Below, piece after piece: positions 1 to 6,397 of a stretch of DNA of 7,751 nt. The notes under the pieces were generated by a model. It was given only the letters and a program-made list of their open reading frames with translations. It was not told the DNA's origin and did not search any database. The stretch lies in the NCBI GenBank assembly GCA_017885485.1, contig JAFNFZ010000171.1, positions 1,841 through 9,591 of the forward strand, written 5' to 3'. Position 1 is the stretch's first letter. Every line of letters begins with the position of its first letter. The stretch is from Chloroflexota bacterium. GTDB taxonomy: Bacteria; Chloroflexota; Dehalococcoidia; UBA2247; RBG-13-53-26. Position numbers and translations under genes: made by a program.

Positions 1-1493
1 TCGACGGTCATACGCATGTTGAGAGCTCTCTCCTCTACATTGATCAGTATGCCCGGGCCGTGGTGCCCCACGGAACCACAGCTATAGTCACTGACCTTCA
101 CGAAATAGCCAATGTCTGCGGGCTTGAGGGCGCACGTCAGTTCCTCAAGGCATCTGATACACTGCCTCTGCATGCCTTTTTCATGGTTCCCTCCTGCGTG
201 CCGGCCACCAATCTCGAGACCGCCGGCGCTACGATCAGCGCCGACAGTGTGCAGACTGCCCTTGATTGGAAGCACACCATTGGATTGGGTGAGATGATGA
301 ATTTCCCCGGCGTCCTCAGTGGTGACCCTGAAGTCCTGCTCAAGCTGGCGTTTGCTCATGACATGGCGATCGATGGGCATGCCCCCGGTCTGAGCGGCAG
401 GGAGCTCAATGCGTACGCTGCTGCCGGGATTCGGTCCGACCACGAGTCAACTTCACTAGAAGAGGCTAGGGAGAAGCTGAATCGAGGCATGTGGGTCATG
501 ATGCGGGAGGGCTCTTCGGAGAAGAACCTGGCTGCCCTGCTGCCTCTCGCGACCGACAGAACCTGGCATCGCTGCTTCTTCGTGGTCGACGACCGCAGTT
601 GCCTCGATCTTCTGGCGGACGGCGATATTGACGCCATTGTCAGAAAGGCCATCGAGCTCGGGCTGGACCCCATTCGTGCCATCCAGATGGCCAGCATCAA
701 CCCGGCGCAGTACTTCGGCCTCCGGAAACTGGGGGCGGTGGCTCCGGGTTACGAGGCCGACCTTGTCGTGTTCTCCGACCTGCCCAGTCCGCATATCGAG
801 ATGGTCTTCCATCGAGGCAGACTCGTCGCCCGGGACGGTCATGCCATGTTCAACGAAGGCAGTGCTCCTGCTGAGGCATTGCGACACACAGTCATGATGA
901 AGCCATTTGGAGTGGAAGCCTTGAGAATACCCGCAGAGAAAAGGCGTCGACCCATCATCGAGGTCGTGCCCGGCCAGGTACTGACCAGAAAGACAGATGT
1001 CGAGGTCAAACTGAGGGACGGCTTCGTTGTTCCCGATGTCGAGAGGGACATCCTCAAGTTGGTGGTGGCGGAAAGGCACAGAGCCAGCGGCAACATCGGC
1101 CTGAGTCTGGTCAAAGGCTTCGGTCTCAAGAAAGGTGCCCTGGCCTCATCGGTAGCCCATGATTCCCACAACGTCATCGCGGTGGGAGTGGATGACACCG
1201 ACATACTCGCTGCCATGAGCGAAGTGGAGCGGCTTCAGGGCGGACTGGTCGCCGCCGCGGACGGCCAGATCCTCGCCTGCCTACCCCTGCCCATTGCTGG
1301 ACTGCTCTCCGACGAGCCACTGGAAGCGGTTGTGGCGAAGCTCGGGAAGCTTGAAACGGTTGCGTCCGAGCTCGGCTGCCCCCTTACTTCACCCTTCATC
1401 ACCCTTTCGTTCCTGGCACTGCCGGTCATCCCCGAACTCAGACTGACCGACCTTGGCCTAGTGGATGTGCAGTCCTTCAAATTGCTTCCTTGA
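1..1493 (+). CDS. ade: Adenine deaminase, 5'-truncated by window edge
   Basis: Adenine deaminase hydrolyses adenine to hypoxanthine and ammonia in purine salvage; it is a cytosolic metal-dependent amidohydrolase. The reading frame is open from the first complete codon at 3, giving 496 visible residues, whereas the family is usually about 570-600, so the N-terminus lies upstream. A GTG at 60 is in frame but is not the start, because the metal-binding H-x-H (DGHTHVESS, bases 3-29) lies before it. Further family motifs follow in order: DLHEIANV (from about base 93), LGEMMNFPGV, GHAPGLSG, GIRSDHE, MREGS, VVDDR, ASINPAQYFGL and APGYEADLVV. The adenine-deaminase-specific C-terminal domain is complete (GNIGLSLVKGFGLKKGA, SSVAHDSHN, GGLV, SPFITLSFLALPVIP). 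Small departures from the form I remember are DLHE for the commoner DPHE and a changed stretch after VVDDR. Its stop is 111 bases before the next start, and a separate promoter lies in that gap. Confidence 0.95.
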   Translation, partial: DGHTHVESSLLYIDQYARAVVPHGTTAIVTDLHEIANVCGLEGARQFLKASDTLPLHAFFMVPSCVPATNLETAGATISADSVQTALDWKHTIGLGEMMNFPGVLSGDPEVLLKLAFAHDMAIDGHAPGLSGRELNAYAAAGIRSDHESTSLEEAREKLNRGMWVMMREGSSEKNLAALLPLATDRTWHRCFFVVDDRSCLDLLADGDIDAIVRKAIELGLDPIRAIQMASINPAQYFGLRKLGAVAPGYEADLVVFSDLPSPHIEMVFHRGRLVARDGHAMFNEGSAPAEALRHTVMMKPFGVEALRIPAEKRRRPIIEVVPGQVLTRKTDVEVKLRDGFVVPDVERDILKLVVAERHRASGNIGLSLVKGFGLKKGALASSVAHDSHNVIAVGVDDTDILAAMSEVERLQGGLVAAADGQILACLPLPIAGLLSDEPLEAVVAKLGKLETVASELGCPLTSPFITLSFLALPVIPELRLTDLGLVDVQSFKLLP

Positions 1494-1543
1494 CCAGTCC
1501 CCTTGAACGACACGGACTTCTCGACACTCAGCCTGCCCCGTCC

Positions 1544-1573
1544 TTGACACTCACCTCGTGTGTTGGCTATTAT
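1544..1573 (+). promoter_or_regulatory. Sigma-70-type promoter before the first crotonase
   Basis: TTGACA at 1544-1549 is a perfect -35 hexamer. It is followed by an 18-base spacer and TATTAT at 1568-1573, one mismatch from the -10 consensus. Transcription would start near 1580. That leaves about 25 bases of leader before the ATG at 1605 and would exclude in-frame GTG 1560 and ATG 1572 as starts for this transcript. It is the best promoter match I found in the window and would drive the crotonase/PHP cluster separately from adenine deaminase. The match is seen in the sequence; activity is inferred. Confidence 0.6.
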
Positions 1574-1604
1574 GGTCCGTATCCCCATCGACGACGTATC
1601 CAGC

Positions 1605-2402
1605 ATGAGCTACGAGACAGTCGCGTTTGACACGAGAGACCACATCGCCTGGATAACCCTCAACCGCCCTGACGTCGGCAATACCATCAACATCCAGATG
1701 GCAACCGAGCTTGAGGAGATCTGCCAGAGAGTCAACCAGGATCAGGATATCAGGGCAGTTGTCATAGGAGGGGGCAGGGCACAAGCATTCTGCCTGGGTG
1801 AAGACCTGGATCAGTTCTCCGGGACTGTCCTGGGTGATTCGCCATCCCTGTCCGCATTGAAGGACTTCTCCCTGCGTCATAACGTGGCCGCCGTCGTAGC
1901 CTCGATCGAATGCCCGGTGATAGCGGCCATGAACGGAGACGCCGCTGGCATGGGCCTGGCACTGGCACTGGCATGTGATCTCAGAATCGCTTCGGACCAG
2001 GCTTTTTTTTCTGTCCCCGACCTCAGCCGCGGCTATCTTATGTCCAGTGGAATCACACAATGGCTGCCCCGGATTGTTGGACGGGGTAAGGCCATGGAGC
2101 TGATCCTCACCTGCCAGCCCGTAGACGCTCATGAAGCGCTTCGGATGGGCCTGGTGCACCGTCTGGCTCCAGCAGACCAAGTCCTGACTGAGACTGAGAC
2201 AATAGCCACTCAAATAGCCTCCGGGGCCCCCGTGGCCTTGCGTTATGTCAAAGAGGCAGTCAACAAGGGTATGGACCTGACCTTGGCACAGGGACTGAGG
2301 CTTGAATGCGACCTCTACATGATCCTGCAGACAACGCAGGATAGGGTTGAGGGCATCAGGGCTTTCCGTGAGAAGAAACAGCCTCTCTTCAGAGGGCAAT
2401 AG
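1605..2402 (+). CDS. Enoyl-CoA hydratase/isomerase (crotonase) family protein lacking canonical catalytic Glu pair
   Basis: This is a 265-residue crotonase-fold protein, a cytosolic family acting on acyl-CoA thioesters, and its length is typical. The start was set at ATG 1605 because the protein then begins as family members do (MSYETVAFDTRDHIAWITLN) and because a promoter overlaps the alternative starts at 1560 and 1572; no good Shine-Dalgarno precedes any of them. Visible motifs are the first oxyanion-hole segment FCLGEDL (residues 62-68), the second at GDAAGMG (111-117), ACDLRIAS, the VPDLSRG loop and the usual C-terminal tail with FREKKQPLF. Aligned by eye to rat mitochondrial enoyl-CoA hydratase, the Glu144 position is Ala119 and the Glu164 position is Asp139, with the expected spacing of 20. 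It is therefore more likely an isomerase, a PaaG-like or dienoyl-CoA-type enzyme, or another crotonase activity than a standard hydratase. The substrate is unknown. A PHP-domain gene follows 13 bases later, suggesting co-transcription. Confidence 0.9.
   Translation: MSYETVAFDTRDHIAWITLNRPDVGNTINIQMATELEEICQRVNQDQDIRAVVIGGGRAQAFCLGEDLDQFSGTVLGDSPSLSALKDFSLRHNVAAVVASIECPVIAAMNGDAAGMGLALALACDLRIASDQAFFSVPDLSRGYLMSSGITQWLPRIVGRGKAMELILTCQPVDAHEALRMGLVHRLAPADQVLTETETIATQIASGAPVALRYVKEAVNKGMDLTLAQGLRLECDLYMILQTTQDRVEGIRAFREKKQPLFRGQ
1956..1973 (+). repeat. Three tandem CTGGCA hexamers inside the first crotonase gene
   Basis: CTGGCA occurs three times head to tail and encodes Leu-Ala three times (residues 118-123). 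The first Ala of this run sits where canonical enoyl-CoA hydratases carry their first catalytic glutamate. The repeat keeps the reading frame. It may simply reflect codon choice for an alternating Leu-Ala helix. Confidence 0.8.
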
Positions 2403-2415
2403 GGCAAACCGACGC

Positions 2416-2952
2416 TTGAAGCTTGACTTGCACACGCATTGTGGTGAGGCGACATCGCTGTACACCCCTACCCTCGAGATCGTGAAGAAGATTGTGGAAG
2501 CTGCGAAGGCTCGCGGGTTGGATGGCATCGCTATCACCGAGCACTACAACAGGGCATATGGCTACAAAGTAAGGGACATAGTGGAGCAGCAGCTCCACGA
2601 CGAGGTACTGATTATCCCCGGCCAAGAGATCGACAAGGGGCCGCTGCACATCGTGGTCCTGTACCTGCCGAATGATACCACGTTCAGGTTCGTCGGCCAC
2701 CCTGGCTATCCCCCTGTCAAGGACCTTGCCTCCGAAATAGACGACAACATCCATGGCCTGGAGATAAGGAATCCTACCCACGACGACGAGATCGACGCAG
2801 CGTTGGTAACAAGAATCGCGCGGGAGCGCGGGTTGCTGCTGCTCAGCAATAGCGACGCCCATTTCTTGAGCGACATCGGCAAATACTACACCGAGATCGA
2901 ACTGGAAGAACTATGTGCCCGAGCCAGAGGAACCGCGACTTCCAAACAGTAA
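2416..2952 (+). CDS. Short PHP-domain metal-dependent hydrolase
   Basis: This gene encodes a 178-residue PHP (polymerase and histidinol phosphatase) domain protein. The family uses a cluster of two or three metal ions, often for phosphoester hydrolysis. TTG 2416 was chosen because it gives the classic opening MKLDLHTH and lies just after the upstream stop at 2402; AGGG at 2401-2404 is a weak ribosome site. Upstream in-frame starts (TTG 2347, GTG 2368) would lie inside the first crotonase gene. Candidate metal ligands are H6 and H8 (DLHTH), H43 (ITEH), E71 (PGQEI), H78, H95 (GHP), and D147 and H149 (SNSDAH), with GLEIRN at 114-119. The Asp of the common SDG segment after the first motif is not obvious; GEATSLYT occupies the region. 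At 178 residues it is a bare PHP domain, shorter than TrpH/YciV-type proteins of about 280-290. Its last 40 bases overlap the next crotonase. The substrate is not predictable. Confidence 0.85.
   Translation: MKLDLHTHCGEATSLYTPTLEIVKKIVEAAKARGLDGIAITEHYNRAYGYKVRDIVEQQLHDEVLIIPGQEIDKGPLHIVVLYLPNDTTFRFVGHPGYPPVKDLASEIDDNIHGLEIRNPTHDDEIDAALVTRIARERGLLLLSNSDAHFLSDIGKYYTEIELEELCARARGTATSKQ
2904..2908 (+). promoter_or_regulatory. Ribosome binding site inside the PHP gene for the second crotonase
   Basis: GGAAG lies 4 bases before ATG 2913, wholly within the PHP coding region. It is a modest, close-spaced Shine-Dalgarno match. It supports a start that overlaps the PHP gene and hence translational coupling of the two genes. 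Confidence 0.5.
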
Positions 2953-3707
2953 CCTACGAAAAAGAAGGGGACGTTGCCCGGGTTATGTTAAACCGTCCTC
3001 AGGTGCTGAACGTGTACAACGTTCAAATGCGGGATGATTTATGTCAAGTCATCGGCGCCATCAAGGACGACCCGGACATAAGGGTGGTTATTCTCAACGG
3101 AGCGGGCGAAAGGGCCTTCTGTGCCGGAGCCGACCTGAGCGACTTCCTTACTGCTCCCTCACCAGTAATAGCCCGCCAAGTGCGATGGGAACGCGACATC
3201 TGGGGGCTGTTCATGAGTCTGCCCCAGCCAGTGATTGCCGCCCTTCACGGATATGTTCTGGGCTCGGGCATCGAGATGGCCCTCTGCTGTGACCTGAGGA
3301 TCGCTGCTGAAGGCGCCAGATTCGGGCTGCCCGAGGCGTCGCTGGGGATCATCCCGGCAGCCGGGGGGACTCAGACATTGCCCCGAACCATCGGCAGAGC
3401 CAGGTCGCTGGAGATGCTCCTGACCAACCGGTGGATCGATGCCCAAGAGGCGCTGGCCGCAGGCCTGGTCAACCGGGTAGTGCCTCAAAAGGACCTGATG
3501 CCGACTGCGGAGGCACTGGCCCGGAAGATCGCCTCCATGCCTGCCCTGGCGGTGAGCTGCGCCAAGGAGGCCATAATCAGGGGCAGCGACATGAGTCTGG
3601 GCGAAGGCCTGGAACTGGAGAAGAAGCTGGCAACTCTGGTATTATCGAGTGGCGAGACCCTGGAACGAGTGAAGGCATCCCTGCAAAACCGGCGCGCCGG
3701 ATCCTGA
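2913..3707 (+). CDS. Enoyl-CoA hydratase/isomerase (crotonase) family protein with both catalytic Glu residues
   Basis: This 264-residue crotonase-fold protein probably hydrates a 2-enoyl-CoA to the 3-hydroxyacyl-CoA. ATG 2913 is used because strand order from residue 10 (DFQTVTYEKEGDVARVMLNR) matches the family N-terminus; a GGAAG site precedes it. The first oxyanion-hole motif is FCAGADL (residues 69-75) and the second GSGIEMAL (117-124). Catalytic residues by alignment to rat mitochondrial enoyl-CoA hydratase are Glu121 (Glu144) and Glu141 in GLPEASLG (Glu164), with correct spacing of 20, followed by AAGGTQTLPR. The C-terminus departs from the family: in place of the usual EG-x-x-AF-x-E-K-R-x-P-x-F tail it ends VKASLQNRRAGS, at a cluster of palindromic bases. 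The gene overlaps the 3' end of the PHP gene by 40 bases in another frame. Sequence and active site differ clearly from the first crotonase, so it is not a recent duplicate. Exact substrate is unknown. Confidence 0.92.
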   Translation: MCPSQRNRDFQTVTYEKEGDVARVMLNRPQVLNVYNVQMRDDLCQVIGAIKDDPDIRVVILNGAGERAFCAGADLSDFLTAPSPVIARQVRWERDIWGLFMSLPQPVIAALHGYVLGSGIEMALCCDLRIAAEGARFGLPEASLGIIPAAGGTQTLPRTIGRARSLEMLLTNRWIDAQEALAAGLVNRVVPQKDLMPTAEALARKIASMPALAVSCAKEAIIRGSDMSLGEGLELEKKLATLVLSSGETLERVKASLQNRRAGS

Positions 3708-3711
3708 TCAG
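3689..3711. repeat. Abutting palindromes at the end of the second crotonase gene
   Basis: Three perfect palindromes run together: CCGGCGCGCCGG (3689-3700), GGATCC (3699-3704) and CTGATCAG (3704-3711). They cover the last codons and the TGA stop (3705-3707). Their role is unknown. They could be chance, methylase or restriction targets, or a mark of a sequence junction. Confidence 0.6.
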
Positions 3712-3772
3712 ACGGCCAGGCAAGGCGGAGACGGCCCACATCAGTGGTGGCAGGTGGCATAGTCGACGGATT

Positions 3773-3788
3773 GAGCCCAAAGGGGCTC
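3773..3788 (+). promoter_or_regulatory. Hairpin in the leader of the acyl-CoA ligase gene
   Basis: GAGCCC (3773-3778) and GGGCTC (3783-3788) form a perfect 6-bp stem with the tetraloop AAAG. It lies 14 bases before the GGGAGGA ribosome site. The following bases are purine-rich, not T-rich, so it is not a standard intrinsic terminator. It could be an mRNA processing or stabilising element within the 109-base gap between the crotonase and ligase genes. I see no convincing promoter in that gap. Confidence 0.5.
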
Positions 3789-3802
3789 TGAAGATAGAAA
3801 GA

Positions 3803-3809
3803 GGGAGGA
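3803..3809 (+). promoter_or_regulatory. Strong Shine-Dalgarno site for the acyl-CoA ligase
   Basis: GGGAGGA sits 7 bases before ATG 3817, near the ideal distance. It fixes the start and suggests efficient translation of the ligase compared with the weakly led genes upstream. Confidence 0.8.
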
Positions 3810-3816
3810 AGTCTGC

Positions 3817-5385
3817 ATGAATACCTTGGATTTTCTGAGTATCTCCAGCGCCATCTGTCCCGACAGGGAGTGCGTGGTGTTTGAAGGCAGGAGATACACC
3901 TATGCACAGATCAATGAGAGATCGAATCGGCTGGCCAACGCACTGCTTGGTCTGGGCGTCAAGAAGGGTGACCGGGTGGCCATAATACAGGTCAACTGCA
4001 GCCAGTACCTAGAAACGTACTACGCTGTAGCCAAGATAGGCGGCATCCTTGTCCCCCTGAACTTCCGGGCCAAGGAGGATGAGCTGGGCTACATGTTGAC
4101 CAATGCTGAGGCGGTAGCTATATTCATGGGCGAGCGCTATGTGGATATGGTCAACACCATGCGCCCCAGTCTGGCTTCCGTGAAGAACTACATCTCCATC
4201 GATGGCAAAGGTGCCAATGTGCTCTACTACGAGGATCTGATCTCCGGCGCCTCGCCGGATGATGTGTTCACCGAAGTCGAGGATGAAGACACCACCATAC
4301 TGATGTATACGGCGGGCACCACCGGCCGACCCAAGGGCGTGCCCCTCAATCACAAGAGCTTCTCAGGCTACGTTCTGGAGAACGTGGACCCGGCCAGCCC
4401 TGACGTGGAGGAGAAGAACCTGCTGACCGTGCCCCTGTATCACGTCGCCGGGGTTCAGGCGATGCTGGCCGCAGTCTATGGCGGACGCACCCTGGTGATG
4501 ATGAGGCAGTTCGAGGTCGGCGAGTGGATGAAGACTGTGGAGCATGAAAAGACCAGCCGGGCGATGCTGGTCCCCACCATGCTGAAGAGAGTCATAGACC
4601 ATCCCGAATTCGACAAGCATGACCTGTCCAGCCTCAGGGTCATAACCTACGGCGCGGCGCCGATGCCCTTCGAGGTGATCAAGAAGGCTATCGAAGTCAT
4701 GCCCACAGTGCGTTTCATCAACGCCTTCGGGCAGACAGAGACAGCCTCCACCATCACCATGCTGGGTCCTGAGGACCACGTCATCAGCGGCACACCGGAG
4801 GAAAAGGAAAAGAAGCTGAAGAGGCTGGCTTCCTCCATTGGCAGGCCCATGCCGGATATTGAGGTGAGGATCATCGATGAGGAAGGGAAGGAAGTCCCGC
4901 GAGGCGGAGTGGGCGAGATCGTGGCCAGGGGACCACGCGTCATGGCCGGATACTGGAAGGACGACGAGAAAACGGCCAAGGCATTCACCAAGGACGGCTG
5001 GCTGCACACCAAGGACACGGGCTACATGGATGATGAGGGGTACATCTATCTGGCCGGCAGAGCCGATGACATGATCATACGAGCGGGCGAGAACATCTCC
5101 CCTGAAGAAGTGGAGAATGCGCTCTACTCGTATCCCAAGATCGAAGAAGCGGCCGTCATCGGCGTTCCGGATCCGGAGTGGGGACAGGAGGTTATGGCTG
5201 TAGTCGTTCTCAAGAAGGGCGAGAAGGCCACCCCTGAAGAGATCATGGAGAGCTGTCGGAAGAAGCTGTCCAGCTTCAAGAAGCCCAGCTACGTGGTGTT
5301 TGTAGACGAACTGCCCCGCAATCCCCTGGGTAAGGTGCTCAAGCGCGTGCTGCGCGAGAAATACGGCCAGCCAAAGTCGAAATAG
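3817..5385 (+). CDS. AMP-forming acyl-CoA ligase (class I adenylate-forming enzyme)
   Basis: This 522-residue, full-length cytosolic enzyme activates a carboxylic acid with ATP to an acyl-adenylate, then transfers it to CoA. It has the ANL superfamily layout: an N-terminal domain to about residue 415, a hinge at about 417 and a small mobile C-terminal domain. The phosphate loop is YTAGTTGRPKG (164-174), the adenine-binding motif FGQTE (304-308), the ribose-binding segment LHTKD with Asp400, the hinge motif AGRADDMI (413-420), then GENISPEEVE (424-433), and the adenylation lysine in NPLGKVLKR is Lys506. A Lys takes the place of Gly in the usual HTGD segment, but the Asp is retained. The start has an excellent ribosome site. 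Overall it resembles medium/long-chain fatty acid or aryl acid CoA ligases, but the substrate cannot be assigned. With two crotonases upstream it probably supplies the CoA thioester for a beta-oxidation-like route. The next gene starts 14 bases downstream. Confidence 0.95.
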   Translation: MNTLDFLSISSAICPDRECVVFEGRRYTYAQINERSNRLANALLGLGVKKGDRVAIIQVNCSQYLETYYAVAKIGGILVPLNFRAKEDELGYMLTNAEAVAIFMGERYVDMVNTMRPSLASVKNYISIDGKGANVLYYEDLISGASPDDVFTEVEDEDTTILMYTAGTTGRPKGVPLNHKSFSGYVLENVDPASPDVEEKNLLTVPLYHVAGVQAMLAAVYGGRTLVMMRQFEVGEWMKTVEHEKTSRAMLVPTMLKRVIDHPEFDKHDLSSLRVITYGAAPMPFEVIKKAIEVMPTVRFINAFGQTETASTITMLGPEDHVISGTPEEKEKKLKRLASSIGRPMPDIEVRIIDEEGKEVPRGGVGEIVARGPRVMAGYWKDDEKTAKAFTKDGWLHTKDTGYMDDEGYIYLAGRADDMIIRAGENISPEEVENALYSYPKIEEAAVIGVPDPEWGQEVMAVVVLKKGEKATPEEIMESCRKKLSSFKKPSYVVFVDELPRNPLGKVLKRVLREKYGQPKSK

Positions 5386-5386
5386 C

Positions 5387-5393
5387 GGGGGAG
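5387..5393 (+). promoter_or_regulatory. Shine-Dalgarno site selecting the TTG start of the prenyltransferase
   Basis: GGGGGAG begins 2 bases after the ligase stop and ends 6 bases before TTG 5400. Its distance to the in-frame ATG 5409 is 15 bases, too long, so TTG 5400 is preferred. The close packing suggests co-translation with the ligase. Confidence 0.65.
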
Positions 5394-5399
5394 ACTCAG

Positions 5400-6269
5400 T
5401 TGATCACAATGAAAGCCAGGGTAGGCAGGTTCAGGGATTACATCGAAGTATTGAAACCCCGGGAGACCAGTCTGCTGGTATTCATCGGGTTCTGCGCTGC
5501 CGTCGTCGCTGCGGGTGGTCTACCCGGGACAGACCGACTCCTGCTCGCCTTAGCGGCGATCACCCTGGGAAGCGGCGGGGTCAATGGGCTGACCAACTAC
5601 ATCGACCGCGAGGTTGATTCCCGGATGAAGAGAACTCGACGTCGTTGTCTGGCATCGAAGCGCATCCAGCCTCCGGAGAATGCTCTGCTATTTTGCCTGG
5701 CACTCACCGCAGCTGCCCTCGGTTTGGCCTGGGTTCTCCACCCACTGTGCTTCATCTTTGGGCTGATCGGCACGGTGGCGGCGGTTGTCTGCCGCAAGAC
5801 CGTGCTCTGTCCCTTCCTGGGATCCATCTCAGGCTGTGCCCCGGTGCTGATCGCCTGGTTTGCTTTCAACCCCCGCTTTGAGCTTCCGCTGCTTCTTCTG
5901 TGCCTGATGATCTGGATATGGATACCGCTGCATGTGTGGAGCGTCATGCTGGCCAACCGGGACGACTACATCAGCGGCGGGGTGAGGTACTTCCCTTTGA
6001 GTCGAGAATTCACGAAAGCCGTCCCAGTTCTGATTCTGCTCTCCCTGCCTCTGCTGGCTGCCTCTCTGGCTCTCTACCTCACGGACAGCAACCTGGGACT
6101 GCTCTATCTCTCCCTGGCCACGATCCTGGGTGTTCTGATGATTGGCGCCAGCGCTCGCCTCATCACTTCCACAGCCACAAAGGACGCCTGGAAGGTCTAC
6201 AAGCTGTCAGCCTTCCCCTACCTGGGGATCATCTTCCTGGCCATGTGTATCGATTCGTGGCTGGTGTGA
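5400..6269 (+). CDS. CtaB-like (protoheme IX farnesyltransferase-like) UbiA-family membrane prenyltransferase
   Basis: This 289-residue polytopic inner-membrane protein starts at TTG. It belongs to the UbiA superfamily, which attaches isoprenoid chains to acceptors in a Mg-dependent reaction. The first Asp-rich motif is N66-xx-D69-xxx-D73 with RMKRTRRR following, as in heme O synthase (CtaB). The second is HVWSVMLANRDDY (178-190) followed by GGVRYFPL, matching the CtaB HFW...DYxxAGVPMLP block, and the C-terminal KVYKLSAFPYLGIIFLAMCID (266-285 and following residue) also resembles CtaB. About eight or nine hydrophobic stretches are visible. It departs from CtaB in the central loop: the usual YT-x-x-LKR-x-T-x-x-NI-x-IGG block is replaced by CRKTVLCPFLGSISG (131-145). 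It follows the ligase by 14 bases, and no heme-copper oxidase or heme A synthase gene lies nearby. It may be a true heme O synthase or a relative using another acceptor; family membership is secure, function is not. Confidence 0.85.
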   Translation: MITMKARVGRFRDYIEVLKPRETSLLVFIGFCAAVVAAGGLPGTDRLLLALAAITLGSGGVNGLTNYIDREVDSRMKRTRRRCLASKRIQPPENALLFCLALTAAALGLAWVLHPLCFIFGLIGTVAAVVCRKTVLCPFLGSISGCAPVLIAWFAFNPRFELPLLLLCLMIWIWIPLHVWSVMLANRDDYISGGVRYFPLSREFTKAVPVLILLSLPLLAASLALYLTDSNLGLLYLSLATILGVLMIGASARLITSTATKDAWKVYKLSAFPYLGIIFLAMCIDSWLV

Positions 6270-6290
6270 GCCCGGCGCGTTCCGCACCGG

Positions 6291-6335
6291 CGTGAAAACC
6301 AAGAGGGCTGGACTTGCACTCAGAAGCTCCAGCCC
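6291..6335 (-). terminator. Probable terminator of the NfeD-SPFH operon
   Basis: GGGCTGGA (6305-6312) pairs perfectly with TCCAGCCC (6328-6335). The stem can be extended by CTT/AAG past one bulged base, leaving an 8-base loop. Read on the minus strand, the stem is followed by TCTTGGTTTT (6295-6304), a moderately T-rich tract, so it would end minus-strand transcription about 80 bases past the SPFH stop. On the plus strand it lacks a T tract. Confidence 0.5.
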
Positions 6336-6376
6336 ACGAATGTGCGTCCCGCCACGGTCACCCCCAGCCACACAAC

Positions 6377-6397
6377 ACGGGGTTCTTGAAGCCCCGT
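6377..6397. other. Second inverted repeat in the convergent gap
   Basis: ACGGGG (6377-6382) pairs with CCCCGT (6392-6397), with an inner TT/AA extension past a bulged G and a small loop. Neither side is followed by a T tract. It may help block read-through between the convergent genes. Confidence 0.4.

Noticed and set aside
60..62. GTG as start of adenine deaminase
   Set aside because: The metal-binding H-x-H motif and ESS segment are encoded in frame before it, so the gene starts outside the window.
2187..2200. Short TGAGAC direct repeat in the first crotonase
   Set aside because: Only two units, coding and in frame with conserved sequence; no sign of function.
1551..2537. Long minus-strand open frame opposite the first crotonase
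   Set aside because: It is antisense to a clear crotonase and the PHP start; its translation is low-complexity in character with no recognisable domain.
3771..3799. Possible promoter (TTGAGC and ATAGAA) before the ligase
   Set aside because: The -10 match is poor and the -35 overlaps the hairpin; not better than chance.
3431..3820. 129-codon open frame overlapping the end of the second crotonase and the gap
   Set aside because: It is out of frame with the crotonase, rich in Arg/Gly/Pro as shadow frames are, and has no ribosome site or motif.
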